Below are positions 31,061 through 39,381 of a DNA stretch of 64,000 bases, piece by piece (positions within the stretch are counted from its first letter, which is position 1; the number at the start of each line of letters is the position of its first letter). The DNA comes from Enhygromyxa salina (lineage in GTDB: Bacteria; Myxococcota_A; Polyangia; Nannocystales; Nannocystaceae). The position numbers were made by a program, and so were the translations under genes. Under the pieces are notes generated by a model, which was given only the letters and a program-made list of their open reading frames with translations, did no database searches and had not been told where the DNA came from. The stretch covers positions 1 through 64,000 of the forward strand of contig NZ_JMCC02000025.1 in the NCBI RefSeq assembly GCF_000737335.2. The letters run 5' to 3'.

Positions 31061-31642
31061 ATGTCCAAGTCGAAGCTGTTCCGTGTCTGTTCGTCCCTCT
31101 CGCTGTTTGCCCTCGTTGGCGTGATGCTGCCCGCGTGCGCCAGCAATGCCGGCGACGGGGCCGCCAAGGGCAAAGATGGCGACTCCAAGCAGGCCGCCAA
31201 CCCGACCGCCAAGCCCGAGGGTGACCCGGCCGCGGTCGAGGGCCAGCCGGTCGATGGGGACCAGAAGGTGGGGACCGCGGCGGGCGACGCAGCGGGCGAC
31301 AACAAGCAGTACGCCCTGCAGATCGATCCGGCCGAGGGCAAGGTCGGCGAAGAGGGCCAGGTCAGCATTCGCGTGATCCCCAGCGAGACCTGGCACATGA
31401 ACCTGGAGTACCCGACCAAGCTGCAGGTCACGGCGCCCGCCGGTGTGGTGGTCGCCAAGCCCAAGCTCGGCAAGGACGACGCGGTCAAGTTCGACGAGGA
31501 AAACTGCGAGTTCGCCGTCAAGTTCACCCCCTCCGAGGCGGGCGACAAGACCTTCACTGGCGAGCTCAAGTTTGCCGTATGTCAAGATACGGCCTGCGTG
31601 CCCAAGACCGAGACGCTCGAGTTTCAAGTCGCCGTCAAGTGA
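31061..31642 (+). CDS. Lipoprotein with DsbD N-terminal-like domain
   Basis: This 193-residue protein starts with a signal peptide and a Cys at the expected lipidation site (SLFALVGVMLPAC), then a disordered Lys/Gly/Asp/Ala spacer of about 55 residues, and a beta-sandwich domain from about residue 88. That domain (IRVIPSETWHMNLEYPTKLQ, VTAPAGVVVAKPKLGKDD, FAVCQDTACVPKTETLEFQV) resembles the N-terminal DsbD/disulfide-corrector domain (PF11412 type), including the paired Cys near the end (CQDTAC) that could exchange disulfides. No membrane electron-transfer part is present. ATG 31061 is preferred because the lipoprotein signal follows it; the frame is open from 31019. It lies between the large repeat protein and prkA on one strand. 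Confidence 0.78.
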   Translation: MSKSKLFRVCSSLSLFALVGVMLPACASNAGDGAAKGKDGDSKQAANPTAKPEGDPAAVEGQPVDGDQKVGTAAGDAAGDNKQYALQIDPAEGKVGEEGQVSIRVIPSETWHMNLEYPTKLQVTAPAGVVVAKPKLGKDDAVKFDEENCEFAVKFTPSEAGDKTFTGELKFAVCQDTACVPKTETLEFQVAVK

Positions 31643-31724
31643 GCGGGCCGGGTCAGCCAGAGCTGCCGTAGAGCTGCTATGGTTGGCCTCCGTCCGGCCC
31701 AGGCCGGCGGGTCGAGAATGAGCC

Positions 31725-34097
31725 ATGTCTGATCCGAGCCGCCCCCCCGCGTCCGAGCGCCTCGCCAAGCTCGCCGAAGTCGTCGCCAAGGACTTCGCCT
31801 CGACCGGGCGGATCCTCAGCTTCGACGAGTGGTTCGAGCTGCTCTTGGCCGAGCCGCGGATCCACGCCCGCAACAGCGCGCAGTACGTCCGCGATGCCCT
31901 CGACTACTTCGGTCGGTCGCAGGTCCGGACCCCGCAGGGCACGGTCAATCGGTTCAATCTGTTCGATCGCAGCTTCGATGACGGTCCACGCTTGGTCGGG
32001 CAAGAGCGCGGGCAAAACGAGCTGTACGAGGTCCTCGACGGCTACTGTCGGCTCGGGCGGATCGACTCGCTGGTGCTCTTGCACGGGCCCAACGGCAGCG
32101 CCAAGAGCACGCTGCTCGAGTGCCTGCAAGCTGGGCTCGAGGCCTACTCTCACACCGACGCGGGCATCATGTATCGGTTCGCGTGGGTGTTTCCAACCCG
32201 CGAGAAGGGCGGCAGCGGGATCGGCTTCGGCGCCGCGCCACTGCGCGAGATCCTTGGCGAAGAGAGCTTCGCCCGCCTCAACGGCGACGTGATCCAGGCG
32301 CGGCTGACCGACGAGAACAAAGACCACCCGATCTTCTTGGTGCCCCGGGCGTCGCGCCAGGAGCTGCTGCGCGAGGTGTTCGCCGACGACCCCGAGTTCG
32401 TGGTTCCCTACACGATCCGCAACGGCGATCTCTCGGCCCGCAACCGCAAGATCTTCGACGCGCTGCTGGCCGGCTACCAAGGTGATCTGCGCAAGGTCTA
32501 CCAGCACGTGCAGATCGAGCGCCTCCACCTGAGCCGCACCTACCGATGCGGCCTCGTCGACGTCGAGCCCAAGCAGGCTGTCGATGCGCGCTCGTTTCCC
32601 GTGACCGGTGACAAGGCGTTCTCGCACCTGCCAGCTTCGGTCGCGGGCCAGGTGCTGTACGGCACCCAGGGTGACCTGGTCGACGCGCAGCGCGGGGTCA
32701 TCAGCTTTTCGGATCTGCTCAAGCGCCCCTACGAGCACTACAAGTACCTGCTCACGGCAACCGAGAGCGCGCACGTGGTCCTGGACCACCTGCTGCTGGG
32801 GCTCGACGTGGTGTTCACGGGGTCGGCCAACGACATCAACCTGCTCGAGTTCCGCGCGCGGCGAGCCGCGGAGTACCAGAGCTTTCGGGCTCGCTTGGAT
32901 CTGATCTCCGTGCCGTACCTGCTCGACTACCGGGTCGAGCGAAAGATCTATCAAGAGCAGGTCGGCGATCTGCTCCGCGGCGTTCACATTGCCCCGCACG
33001 TGCCCCGGATCCTCGCCCTGTGGGGCGTGATGACCCGGCTGCGGCAGCCCGATCTTGCCAAGTACTCGCGCAAGATCACCGACGCCATGAAGCGGATCGG
33101 TCCGCTGGAGAAGGCAGATCTGTACGCCTACGGCCGGGTGCCCTCGGGCCTGTCCAGCGAAGAGGCGCGCGAGCTGCTGGCCGCGGTGCCCACCATGTAC
33201 GCCGAGCGATTCGAGCACGCGGTCGCCAAGAGCCAGGGCGCCGAGCACATCCTTGGCGACTACGAAGGCAGCTTTGGCGCGAGCGTCCGCGACCTCAAGA
33301 ACGTGCTGCTGGCGGCGGCTTCCAAGCTGGGATCGGAGTCTGGATCCGACTCGGGCGTGGGCGCGGGCGCGGGGCTGCAGCGCGGCGACAACGGGCGCAC
33401 CGTGACCGTGCCGGCGTTGTTCGAGGAGCTGCGCGAGTTTCTGGGCGACGCCGTGCACCATGGCTGGATGCACCTCGCGCAGACGGAGTCTGGCTTTCAT
33501 CACCTCGACGGTGAGGGCTCGATCACCGAGTTTGCGTACGAGCGCTGGCTCGACCTCTCGGATCGAGAGGTCCGCGAGGCGCTCGGCCTGGTCCACGAAG
33601 ATCGCTACCTGGATCTGTTTCGCAAGTACGTCATCCACGCGAGCCACTTCGTCAAGCGCGAGCGGATGTTCGACGAGCTGACCGGAAAGCTCGCCGACCC
33701 CGACGAAAAATTCATGCGCGAGCTCGAGAAGGCGATGGATCCCCACGCCAAAGACGGGTTTCGCCAGGACATCCTGGCCCGGATCGGCGCGTGGGCGCTC
33801 TCGCATCCCCACGAGGATCCCGACTATCCGGTGATCTTCGCCGACTACTTCTCGCGGATGCGCGAGGACTACTACCGGCAGCAAAAAGAGACGGTCCGCA
33901 AGGGCATCGACACCCTGCTCGAGCTGCTCAAGCAAGACGAGCTGCCGGAGTTCGACTTGGCCGCGACGGAGAAGCACAAGGCCAAGCACGCGCTCGAGGT
34001 GTTGCTGGGCGAGCACGATGGTGACGAACGTCGTGAGCGACATACTCGTGAGTCGCTCAATCAGACCCTGGTCGAGCTCAGCAAGCGCCGGTACTAG
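31725..34097 (+). CDS. prkA: PrkA/YeaG-family serine protein kinase (AAA type)
   Basis: The 790-residue product is a PrkA homologue, an AAA-ATPase-like serine kinase that in Bacillus and E. coli works in sporulation, stationary phase and stress. The PrkA AAA domain covers about residues 15-400 with Walker A LLHGPNGSAKSTLLECL near 124-140 and family segments RPLVGQE-like PRLVGQERGQNELY, FVVPYTIRNGDLSARNR and YKYLLTATES. The C-terminal half contains the PrkA helical region ending in a long charged segment; the total is about 150 residues longer than E. coli YeaG (about 640). The usual partners (yeaH/DUF444 VWA protein and spoVR) are not adjacent. The gene is followed by the triple terminator-like array. 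Confidence 0.92.
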   Translation: MSDPSRPPASERLAKLAEVVAKDFASTGRILSFDEWFELLLAEPRIHARNSAQYVRDALDYFGRSQVRTPQGTVNRFNLFDRSFDDGPRLVGQERGQNELYEVLDGYCRLGRIDSLVLLHGPNGSAKSTLLECLQAGLEAYSHTDAGIMYRFAWVFPTREKGGSGIGFGAAPLREILGEESFARLNGDVIQARLTDENKDHPIFLVPRASRQELLREVFADDPEFVVPYTIRNGDLSARNRKIFDALLAGYQGDLRKVYQHVQIERLHLSRTYRCGLVDVEPKQAVDARSFPVTGDKAFSHLPASVAGQVLYGTQGDLVDAQRGVISFSDLLKRPYEHYKYLLTATESAHVVLDHLLLGLDVVFTGSANDINLLEFRARRAAEYQSFRARLDLISVPYLLDYRVERKIYQEQVGDLLRGVHIAPHVPRILALWGVMTRLRQPDLAKYSRKITDAMKRIGPLEKADLYAYGRVPSGLSSEEARELLAAVPTMYAERFEHAVAKSQGAEHILGDYEGSFGASVRDLKNVLLAAASKLGSESGSDSGVGAGAGLQRGDNGRTVTVPALFEELREFLGDAVHHGWMHLAQTESGFHHLDGEGSITEFAYERWLDLSDREVREALGLVHEDRYLDLFRKYVIHASHFVKRERMFDELTGKLADPDEKFMRELEKAMDPHAKDGFRQDILARIGAWALSHPHEDPDYPVIFADYFSRMREDYYRQQKETVRKGIDTLLELLKQDELPEFDLAATEKHKAKHALEVLLGEHDGDERRERHTRESLNQTLVELSKRRY

Positions 34098-34184
34098 CTT
34101 TTACCCCCACATGGGGTTTCGCACTACGCAGGTCACTCGCTGCGCTCGCTCCCGAGGGGCAGGCTGTATGCGGGCGCATGTGTG

Positions 34185-34214
34185 GCCCCCTGGAAGGGGG
34201 CTCTCCTTTCTTTT
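34185..34214 (+). terminator. Terminator-like hairpin, unit 1
   Basis: GCCCCC-TGGAA-GGGGGC followed by TCTCCTTTCTTTT, about 90 nt after the prkA stop codon. It is the first of three and the most likely end of the prkA transcript. Confidence 0.7.
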
Positions 34215-34296
34215 ACCCCCACAGAGGGTTTCGCACTACGCAGGTCACTCGCTGCGCTCGCTCCCAATGGGCTAGCTGTGCGCGATCGTATGTGTG

Positions 34297-34326
34297 GCCC
34301 CCTGGAAGGGGGCTCTCCTTTCTTTT
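34297..34326 (+). terminator. Terminator-like hairpin, unit 2
   Basis: Identical stem GCCCCC-TGGAA-GGGGGC and pyrimidine tail as in unit 1. The third unit (34410-34427) keeps a GCCCCC-TGGTGA-GGGGGC stem but has lost the T-rich tail. Confidence 0.6.
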
Positions 34327-34430
34327 ACCCCCACAGCCGCTTTCGCACTACGCAGGTCACTCGCTGCGCTCGCTCCCGAGGGGTTGGCTGTATGCGGGCG
34401 CATGTGTGGCCCCCTGGTGAGGGGGCTCTT

Positions 34431-34690
34431 GTCTGGGCATCTGCCGCGAGTGGATGGGTCGCCAACAACGTGTTGGTTGTGGATGTTTGGTCGGCTTGTG
34501 GCTTGGATGGGGCTTGTCTGGGCATCTGCCGCGGGTGGATGGGTCGCCAACAACGTGTTGGTTGTGGATGTTTGGTCGGTTTGTGGCTTGGATGGGGCTC
34601 TTGTCTGGGCATCTGGCGTGGGTGGATGGGTCGCCAACAACGTGTTGGTTGTGGATGGTTGGTGGCTCGGGGCTTGGAGGGGGGGCGGGG
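34431..34690 (+). repeat. Tandem repeat, 84-87-nt period, three copies
   Basis: Units begin TGTCTGGGCATCT at 34431, 34515 and 34602. Each contains GGTCGCCAACAACGTGTTGG, where CCAACA-ACG-TGTTGG forms a small hairpin, followed by GTTGTGGATG. The third copy degenerates toward 34690. The flavin reductase gene starts at 34711. The plus strand here is G/T-rich. Confidence 0.9.
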
Positions 34691-34710
34691 ATCTGTGATA
34701 CGGGTTGGGC

Positions 34711-35358
34711 GTGCCTGGCTTCGAGGTTTCTGCTGCTGAACTGTCGGCCCGTGACAGCTATCGGTTGATGACTGATCTGGTGGCGCCGCGGCCGATCGCT
34801 TGGGTGTCGACCGTGGATGGGGAAGGGGGGCGCAACCTGGCGCCGTTCTCGTATTTTCAAGCTGTGTGCTCGAGCCCGCCGACGATCGTGCTTGGGATCA
34901 GCTGGCAGGGGGGGCGACCGAAGCACACGCTGGCCAACATCCTCGCGACCGGCGAGCTGACGATCAGCCACGTCAGCTTGCCGCTCGCCGAGGCGATGAA
35001 CGCGAGCTCGGCGGACTACCCGGCGGAGATCAGTGAGTGGGATGCGTGCGGGGTGGAGGCGGCGCCGGCGGTCGCGGTCTCGCCGGCAAGGGTTGCGGCG
35101 GCGCTTGGGGGGGTCGAGTGCCGGCTGACCCACGCGATCCCGCTGGGGGCGACCAAGCTCGGGACGCCGTCGTCGACGCTGGTGGTCGCGGAGGTCGTGC
35201 ACGTCTGGCTAGCTGATGATCTGGTCCAGCGTGACGAGCGCGGGCACTTGCTGCCGATCGATGCGGGTCGGCTGGGCGCCGTTGGGCGGCTTGGTGGAAG
35301 CAGCTACACGACCACGGCCGGGCGCTTCGAGCTCGCGCGGCCAGGCGCGCCGGAGTGA
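34711..35358 (+). CDS. Flavin reductase family protein (FMN-binding split barrel)
   Basis: This 215-residue protein belongs to the flavin-reductase-like split-barrel family that binds FMN. It starts VPGFEVSAAELSARDSYRLM and shows the conserved APRPIAWVSTVD, RNLAPFSYFQAVCSSPP, ILGIS-like IVLGISWQGGRPKHTLAN and the AGRFELARPG-type end. These proteins reduce free flavin or act as flavoprotein oxidoreductases; the substrate here is unknown. GTG 34711 is preferred to TTG 34705. The start lies immediately after the tandem-repeat array, so promoter and leader must fall within repeats. The next gene, HMG-CoA lyase, follows after about 100 nt. Confidence 0.86.
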   Translation: MPGFEVSAAELSARDSYRLMTDLVAPRPIAWVSTVDGEGGRNLAPFSYFQAVCSSPPTIVLGISWQGGRPKHTLANILATGELTISHVSLPLAEAMNASSADYPAEISEWDACGVEAAPAVAVSPARVAAALGGVECRLTHAIPLGATKLGTPSSTLVVAEVVHVWLADDLVQRDERGHLLPIDAGRLGAVGRLGGSSYTTTAGRFELARPGAPE

Positions 35359-35457
35359 CCCCCCACACTCTGCGGTGGCGTGAGGGATTGCGCCGCGGCC
35401 CCTTGGCTGGCATCTGAAACCTCCGACGGCATTCGCTGTACACTCGAACGAGCGCAC

Positions 35458-36543
35458 GTGAGCGAGACCCAAACTCCTCTACACGCCCAGCGCGTGTCCC
35501 AGGCCCACACCCAGGCCCCTGCCCAGGCCCCAACCCAGTCACAGGGCAGGGAGCAGGTTGACCGTGGCGACGCGGCCGGCGCCTCCAGCTCGCGCGACTG
35601 GTTCTCCCACATGTTCGACGCGCTCCCCCACGACGTCGACATCTATGAGGTGGGCCCGCGCGATGGTCTGCAAAACGAGAAGACCGTGCTCCCGGTCGAG
35701 ACCAAGCTGGCGATGATCGAGAGCTTGGTCGACGCGGGGATCCGCCGGATCGAGATCACCAGCTTCGTCAATCCGCGCTGGATCCCGGCACTGGCGGATC
35801 ACATGGAGGTTGCAACGCGCCTGCGACGACGCGAGGGGGTTCGCTACAGCGCGCTGGTTCCCAACATGCGCGGGCTCGACTCGGCGACGCGCGCGGGCAT
35901 GGACGAGATCGCGATCTTCATGGCCGCGTCGGAGACCCATAACCGCAAGAACATCAACAAGAGCACCCACAAGGCGCTCGAGACCTATGCGGAGGTCGTG
36001 CGCGAGGCGATGGATCGCGGCATGGCCGTGCGGGGGTACGTGTCGTGCGTGTACGGCTGCCCCTACGAGGACCAGGTCCCCTACGAGAACGTGGAGTACG
36101 TCTCGAAGGCGCTCGTCGATCTGGGCGTGTACGAGCTGAGCCTTGGCGACACGATCGGGGTTGGAACGCCGCGGCAGGTCGCGGGCATCTTGCAAGGGCT
36201 GTTGGGCGCTGGGCTGAGCTACGATCAGCTGGCGGTGCACTTCCACGACACCCGCGGGACCGCGCTGGCCAACACGACCGTCGCGCTGCAGCTCGGGATT
36301 CGCACGATCGACAGCTCGCTCGGCGGACTTGGTGGGTGCCCCTATGCGCCGGGCGCCTCCGGCAACGTGGCGACCGAAGACGTCGTGTACTTGCTCGATG
36401 GCATGGGCATTCGCTCCGGGGTGGAGCTCGATCGGCTGCCGGCGATCTCCGTGGAGATCGGGGCCAAGCTCGGGCGCGAGCTGCCGAGCAAGTACACCAA
36501 GGCCTACGTGGGCGCCTGCGCAAAATCAGGCGTCCCGGTGTGA
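35458..36543 (+). CDS. Hydroxymethylglutaryl-CoA lyase
   Basis: HMG-CoA lyase cleaves 3-hydroxy-3-methylglutaryl-CoA to acetoacetate and acetyl-CoA in leucine breakdown, a pathway active in myxobacteria. The TIM barrel (about 311 residues from MFDALPHDV at 35611) has the catalytic loop VGPRDGLQNEK, the metal-binding HFHDTRGTALAN, and the signature GGLGGCPYAPGASGNVATED with the active-site Cys. GTG 35458 gives a 51-residue Gln/Thr/Ala-rich leader (361 residues in total); a TACACT hexamer just upstream (35439-35444) may be its -10 box. ATG 35611 would give the usual family length. The leader is low-complexity and probably not folded. A strong hairpin right after the stop ends the transcript. 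Confidence 0.93.
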   Translation: MSETQTPLHAQRVSQAHTQAPAQAPTQSQGREQVDRGDAAGASSSRDWFSHMFDALPHDVDIYEVGPRDGLQNEKTVLPVETKLAMIESLVDAGIRRIEITSFVNPRWIPALADHMEVATRLRRREGVRYSALVPNMRGLDSATRAGMDEIAIFMAASETHNRKNINKSTHKALETYAEVVREAMDRGMAVRGYVSCVYGCPYEDQVPYENVEYVSKALVDLGVYELSLGDTIGVGTPRQVAGILQGLLGAGLSYDQLAVHFHDTRGTALANTTVALQLGIRTIDSSLGGLGGCPYAPGASGNVATEDVVYLLDGMGIRSGVELDRLPAISVEIGAKLGRELPSKYTKAYVGACAKSGVPV

Positions 36544-36545
36544 GC

Positions 36546-36576
36546 GGGTTTGAGAGCGGCGAGCCGCTCTCAACCC
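36546..36576. terminator. Shared hairpin between convergent genes
   Basis: TTGAGAGCGG-CGAG-CCGCTCTCAA is a perfect 10-bp stem, extended by a few more G-C pairs with one mismatch. It sits between the HMG-CoA lyase stop (36541-36543) and includes the stop codon of the minus-strand gene (36570-36572). No T-run is present, so it may act as a bidirectional pause or mRNA-end structure. Confidence 0.55.
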
Positions 36577-38087
36577 CGGCGTGCCGCAGAGATAATCCGC
36601 AGGATCGCCGTGCTGACGCCCGAGCTGAGCTCGTTGATCGAGCCAGGGTCGACCGGGTGGCTGGTGCCGTGCGCCCACAACAACAGGGGGACCTTGGTGC
36701 CGAGGGTGATCGGCAGCAACAGCACGTTGCCCTTGATGCCGCCGAGCGCCTGCGAGAAGGCCAGATCGATCTTGCTGTCGCTGGGCGCGGGGCCGAAGTA
36801 AGGCGTGCCGCGCTCGAGCACCGTGGCGAACATCGACTGGCCGGTGCTTGGGATCCGCACCTGGCGGACAGCCTCGACCAGCAGATCTTTGCCGCGCGCG
36901 TCGAGGCCCCGCAGCTCACTGTGGCTGTGCACGAACAAGATGACCCGGTTGAAACCAGCGCCAAGGAAATCGAGCAACAAGGTGGTGACCTCGTCGCGAT
37001 CGTTGACGGTCTCGAGGGTTGGAAGAATTTGGGCGAAGGCCTCTGGGGACAGCGGAGTCGGTTCGCTGGTGTAGCCCGCGAGCGGTGGATTCCACGGGGT
37101 GTGAGCGCGGGGGCGCCGGGGCCCGCGTACCCCTAGGGGAGCGCTCTGAGTCTCGACCACGGTGGGCCGCTCGTGGGTGTCGTCAGCTTGGCTCTGCTCG
37201 ACCGGCGGGCTGGCGACGTAAGGGGTCTGAACCGGCGGCGCGGCAGCGGCAGGAGCGGGGACCTGGGCCGGTGGTGCGAGGTAGGGCGCCGCGGCTGGGG
37301 GCGCGGCGACGACCGGCGCGTGGTGGTGCGCAGCCTCGGGGTCATCGGCCTGTTCGAGGGGACCGCTGTTGATCTCTTCTGCGACGGCGTGGCTGTGCCG
37401 GATCGGGACGGCGTCGTCGTCATCGTCCGGGATCATGCCGACGCTCGTGCCGACATTCATGCCAACACTCATATACGGCGCGACCGGTGCCTGCGGTGCG
37501 ACCGGGGCCTGCGGTGCGACCGGTGCCTGCGGTGCGACCGGGGCCTGCTGCGCAGCGCCGTTGGAGCTCGGCGCGCGGACCGGCTCGAGAGCGAGTTCGG
37601 TCGCTCGATCCGACTCACTCACGTTCGTCCTCGCGGCTGCCTGCTCACGAACGCGATGCTCGGGTCCGTAGTGTCGGTCGAGCGCGCGGCGCAGATCCGA
37701 CGCGGATCCGACCGCCCGCACCAGGTAGGTCCCGCCCTGTTGGGTGAGCGCCTCGATCGCGCGCTCGTCGGTTGGATCCGACATCGCCACGGTCAGGTTG
37801 CCGATCTCATCGAAGCTGACCGGCACGCACTTGAAGTCCCACGCGAGCACCGGTGACAAGCGTGCGATCGTCTGGGCGTCGACGCGCTCGAGCAACGACG
37901 AGCGGACCCGGGGGATCATCAGCTTGCTGGCGAGAAACGCGACGAGCGTGTCTTCGTCCGCGAGCCCGAGCTCGAGGATCGCGTCCACGTGCGAGCTGGA
38001 CTTCGCGGCCGCTTGCTGGTTTGCAGCGGCGACCTGGCTCTCCGAGAGGAGGCCAGCCCTCAGCATCATGGTTCCGAGCACGCTCAT
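36570..38087 (-). CDS. MshEN (GspE N-terminal) domain protein with Pro/Ala-rich linker
   Basis: The 505-residue protein begins with a GspE/PilB N-terminal type domain (residues about 1-140: MLRAGLLSESQVAAA, ILELGLADEDTLVAFLASKL, VLAWDFKCVPV, LTVAMSDPTDERAIEAL), a fold that in some proteins binds cyclic di-GMP. There is no ATPase domain. A linker of about 190 residues contains QAPVAP units repeated four times, MSVGMNVGTSVG, and Pro/Ala stretches. The C-terminal 150 residues form a GAF-like or roadblock-like sensory domain (AGFNRVILFVHSHSELRGLDARG). It is a stand-alone signalling or adaptor protein, probably cytoplasmic. It is transcribed divergently from the cysteine desulfurase gene and converges on HMG-CoA lyase. 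Confidence 0.8.
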   Translation of the reverse strand: MSVLGTMMLRAGLLSESQVAAANQQAAAKSSSHVDAILELGLADEDTLVAFLASKLMIPRVRSSLLERVDAQTIARLSPVLAWDFKCVPVSFDEIGNLTVAMSDPTDERAIEALTQQGGTYLVRAVGSASDLRRALDRHYGPEHRVREQAAARTNVSESDRATELALEPVRAPSSNGAAQQAPVAPQAPVAPQAPVAPQAPVAPYMSVGMNVGTSVGMIPDDDDDAVPIRHSHAVAEEINSGPLEQADDPEAAHHHAPVVAAPPAAAPYLAPPAQVPAPAAAAPPVQTPYVASPPVEQSQADDTHERPTVVETQSAPLGVRGPRRPRAHTPWNPPLAGYTSEPTPLSPEAFAQILPTLETVNDRDEVTTLLLDFLGAGFNRVILFVHSHSELRGLDARGKDLLVEAVRQVRIPSTGQSMFATVLERGTPYFGPAPSDSKIDLAFSQALGGIKGNVLLLPITLGTKVPLLLWAHGTSHPVDPGSINELSSGVSTAILRIISAARRG

Positions 38088-38193
38088 CTGTGCGTAGTTG
38101 AATCATCGTTCGTGGCGTGGCCCCGCGTCAACGCCGACCGCGCTGGCCAAACGCGCAGTCGTGCTAGGGGCGCTCGTGCTATACGCCTCCGCC

Positions 38194-39381
38194 GTGATCG
38201 ACTTTGACCACAACGCGACCACACCGCTCGATCCGCGGGTCCGGGGCGCGATGATCGAGCTGCTTGGTGACCCCGCGCTCGACGGCAACCCGTCGAGTGT
38301 TCACGGACGCGGACGTGCAGCACGGGCGGTCGTCGAGCAGGCCCGGCGCGAGCTCGCGGGCGCGGTCGGTGCCGAGCCGCTCCAAGTCACCTTCACGAGC
38401 GGTGGGACCGAGGCCGACGCGCTGGCGTTGCTCGGGACCTGCCGAGCCCTGCGCCGGGCGGGCCGAGCCCACGGGCTGCTGTCAACGGTGATCGAGCACC
38501 CCGCGGTGCTCGGCGCTGGCGAGCGGCTCGAGAGCGAGGGGACCTCGCGGGTGTTCGTGGCGGTGGATCGCTGCGGTCGCGTCGATCCAGCGCGCGTTGT
38601 CGAGGCGCTCGTCGCCGCGCCGGAGCTGGGCGTGGTGTCGATCGCCGCCGCCAACCACGAGCTCGGCAATCGTTGCGACATCGCGGGCTTGGTCGCGGCG
38701 ATCCGTGCGGGGGTCGATCGACCGATCGTGATCCACAGCGACGCGGTCCAAGCGTTCGGCAAGATCGCGGTCGACTTCAGCGCTTGGGACCTGGATCTCA
38801 TGAGCGTGTCGAGCCACAAGATCCACGGGCCCAAGGGCGTCGGCGCGTTGATCCACCGCCAACATCACGAGCTCGATTCACTGTGGATCGGCGGCTCGCA
38901 AGAGCGCGGGCGTCGGGTCGGGACCGAGGCGGTCCCGGCGATCCACGGGTTCGGCGTCGCCGCCGGTCTCGTCGCCCGCGAGCTCGACCAGCGCCGCGCG
39001 AGCTTCGTCCCGCTGCGCGAGCAACTGTTGATCGGGCTGCGCGAGCGGGTGCCCGACGTGGTGATCCACGGCGATCCCGAGCACACCCTGGGCAACACGG
39101 TCTTGGCCTCGATCCCCGGCTGTAGCGGCGAGCTGCTGCTGATCAACTTCGATCTCGAGGGCATCGCCGTGTCAACCGGGTCGGCCTGCAACAGCGGCAA
39201 GCTAGCGGGCAGCAAGGTGTTGCTGGCGCTCGGGGCCGATCCGGCGCTCGCCGCCTCGGCCCTGCGCCTGTCACTTGGCAAGGACAGCAGCGCGGCGCAG
39301 GTCACCGCGCTGCTCGACTGCTTGCCCAGCATCGTCGAGCGGGTGCGTGCGCACGCACCCAAGCGCGGGGGCGCGAACTGA
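38194..39381 (+). CDS. Cysteine desulfurase (NifS/IscS family)
   Basis: This 395-residue PLP enzyme removes sulfur from cysteine as a protein-bound persulfide for thio-tRNA or Fe-S synthesis. Key residues: PLP-binding His102 (EHPAV), Lys209 in SSHKIHGPKG (Schiff base), and the persulfide Cys332 in STGSACNSGK. GTG 38194 is chosen because the family start VIDFDHNATTP follows it; the frame is open to 38098 without homology. The TGA stop and the ATG of mnmA share one base (TGATG), so the two are translationally coupled. This mirrors desulfurase-MnmA pairs such as YrvO-MnmA of Bacillus, in which the desulfurase delivers sulfur directly for 2-thiouridine. No IscU or iron-sulfur scaffold gene is nearby. 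Confidence 0.93.
   Translation: MIDFDHNATTPLDPRVRGAMIELLGDPALDGNPSSVHGRGRAARAVVEQARRELAGAVGAEPLQVTFTSGGTEADALALLGTCRALRRAGRAHGLLSTVIEHPAVLGAGERLESEGTSRVFVAVDRCGRVDPARVVEALVAAPELGVVSIAAANHELGNRCDIAGLVAAIRAGVDRPIVIHSDAVQAFGKIAVDFSAWDLDLMSVSSHKIHGPKGVGALIHRQHHELDSLWIGGSQERGRRVGTEAVPAIHGFGVAAGLVARELDQRRASFVPLREQLLIGLRERVPDVVIHGDPEHTLGNTVLASIPGCSGELLLINFDLEGIAVSTGSACNSGKLAGSKVLLALGADPALAASALRLSLGKDSSAAQVTALLDCLPSIVERVRAHAPKRGGAN

Larger units (their letters stand above)
34099..34430 (+). repeat. Tandem repeat, 111-112-nt period, three copies, each with a terminator-like hairpin
   Basis: Units start CTTTTACCCCCACA at 34099, 34210 and 34322. Each contains CGCACTACGCAGGTCACTCG, a variable middle, and GTGTGGCCCCCTGG followed by a G-run. 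The last copy ends in a slightly different hairpin and passes directly into the next array. Confidence 0.92.

Noticed and set aside
31677..34043. A very long open frame antisense to prkA (and similar ones opposite mutS, the desaturases, L3/FG-GAP and the last lipoprotein)
   Set aside because: In high-GC DNA the third-position bias of a real gene keeps the opposite strand open. The sense products match known families, the antisense ones do not and lack ribosome sites.
34182..34739. A repetitive protein encoded by the tandem arrays
   Set aside because: The frame is only a translation of the DNA repeats, exists in several phases and on both strands, and contains terminator-like hairpins.
36570..38087. 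Type II secretion/type IV pilus ATPase (GspE/PilB)
   Set aside because: Only the N-terminal MshEN-type domain is present; Walker motifs and the zinc Cys cluster are absent.
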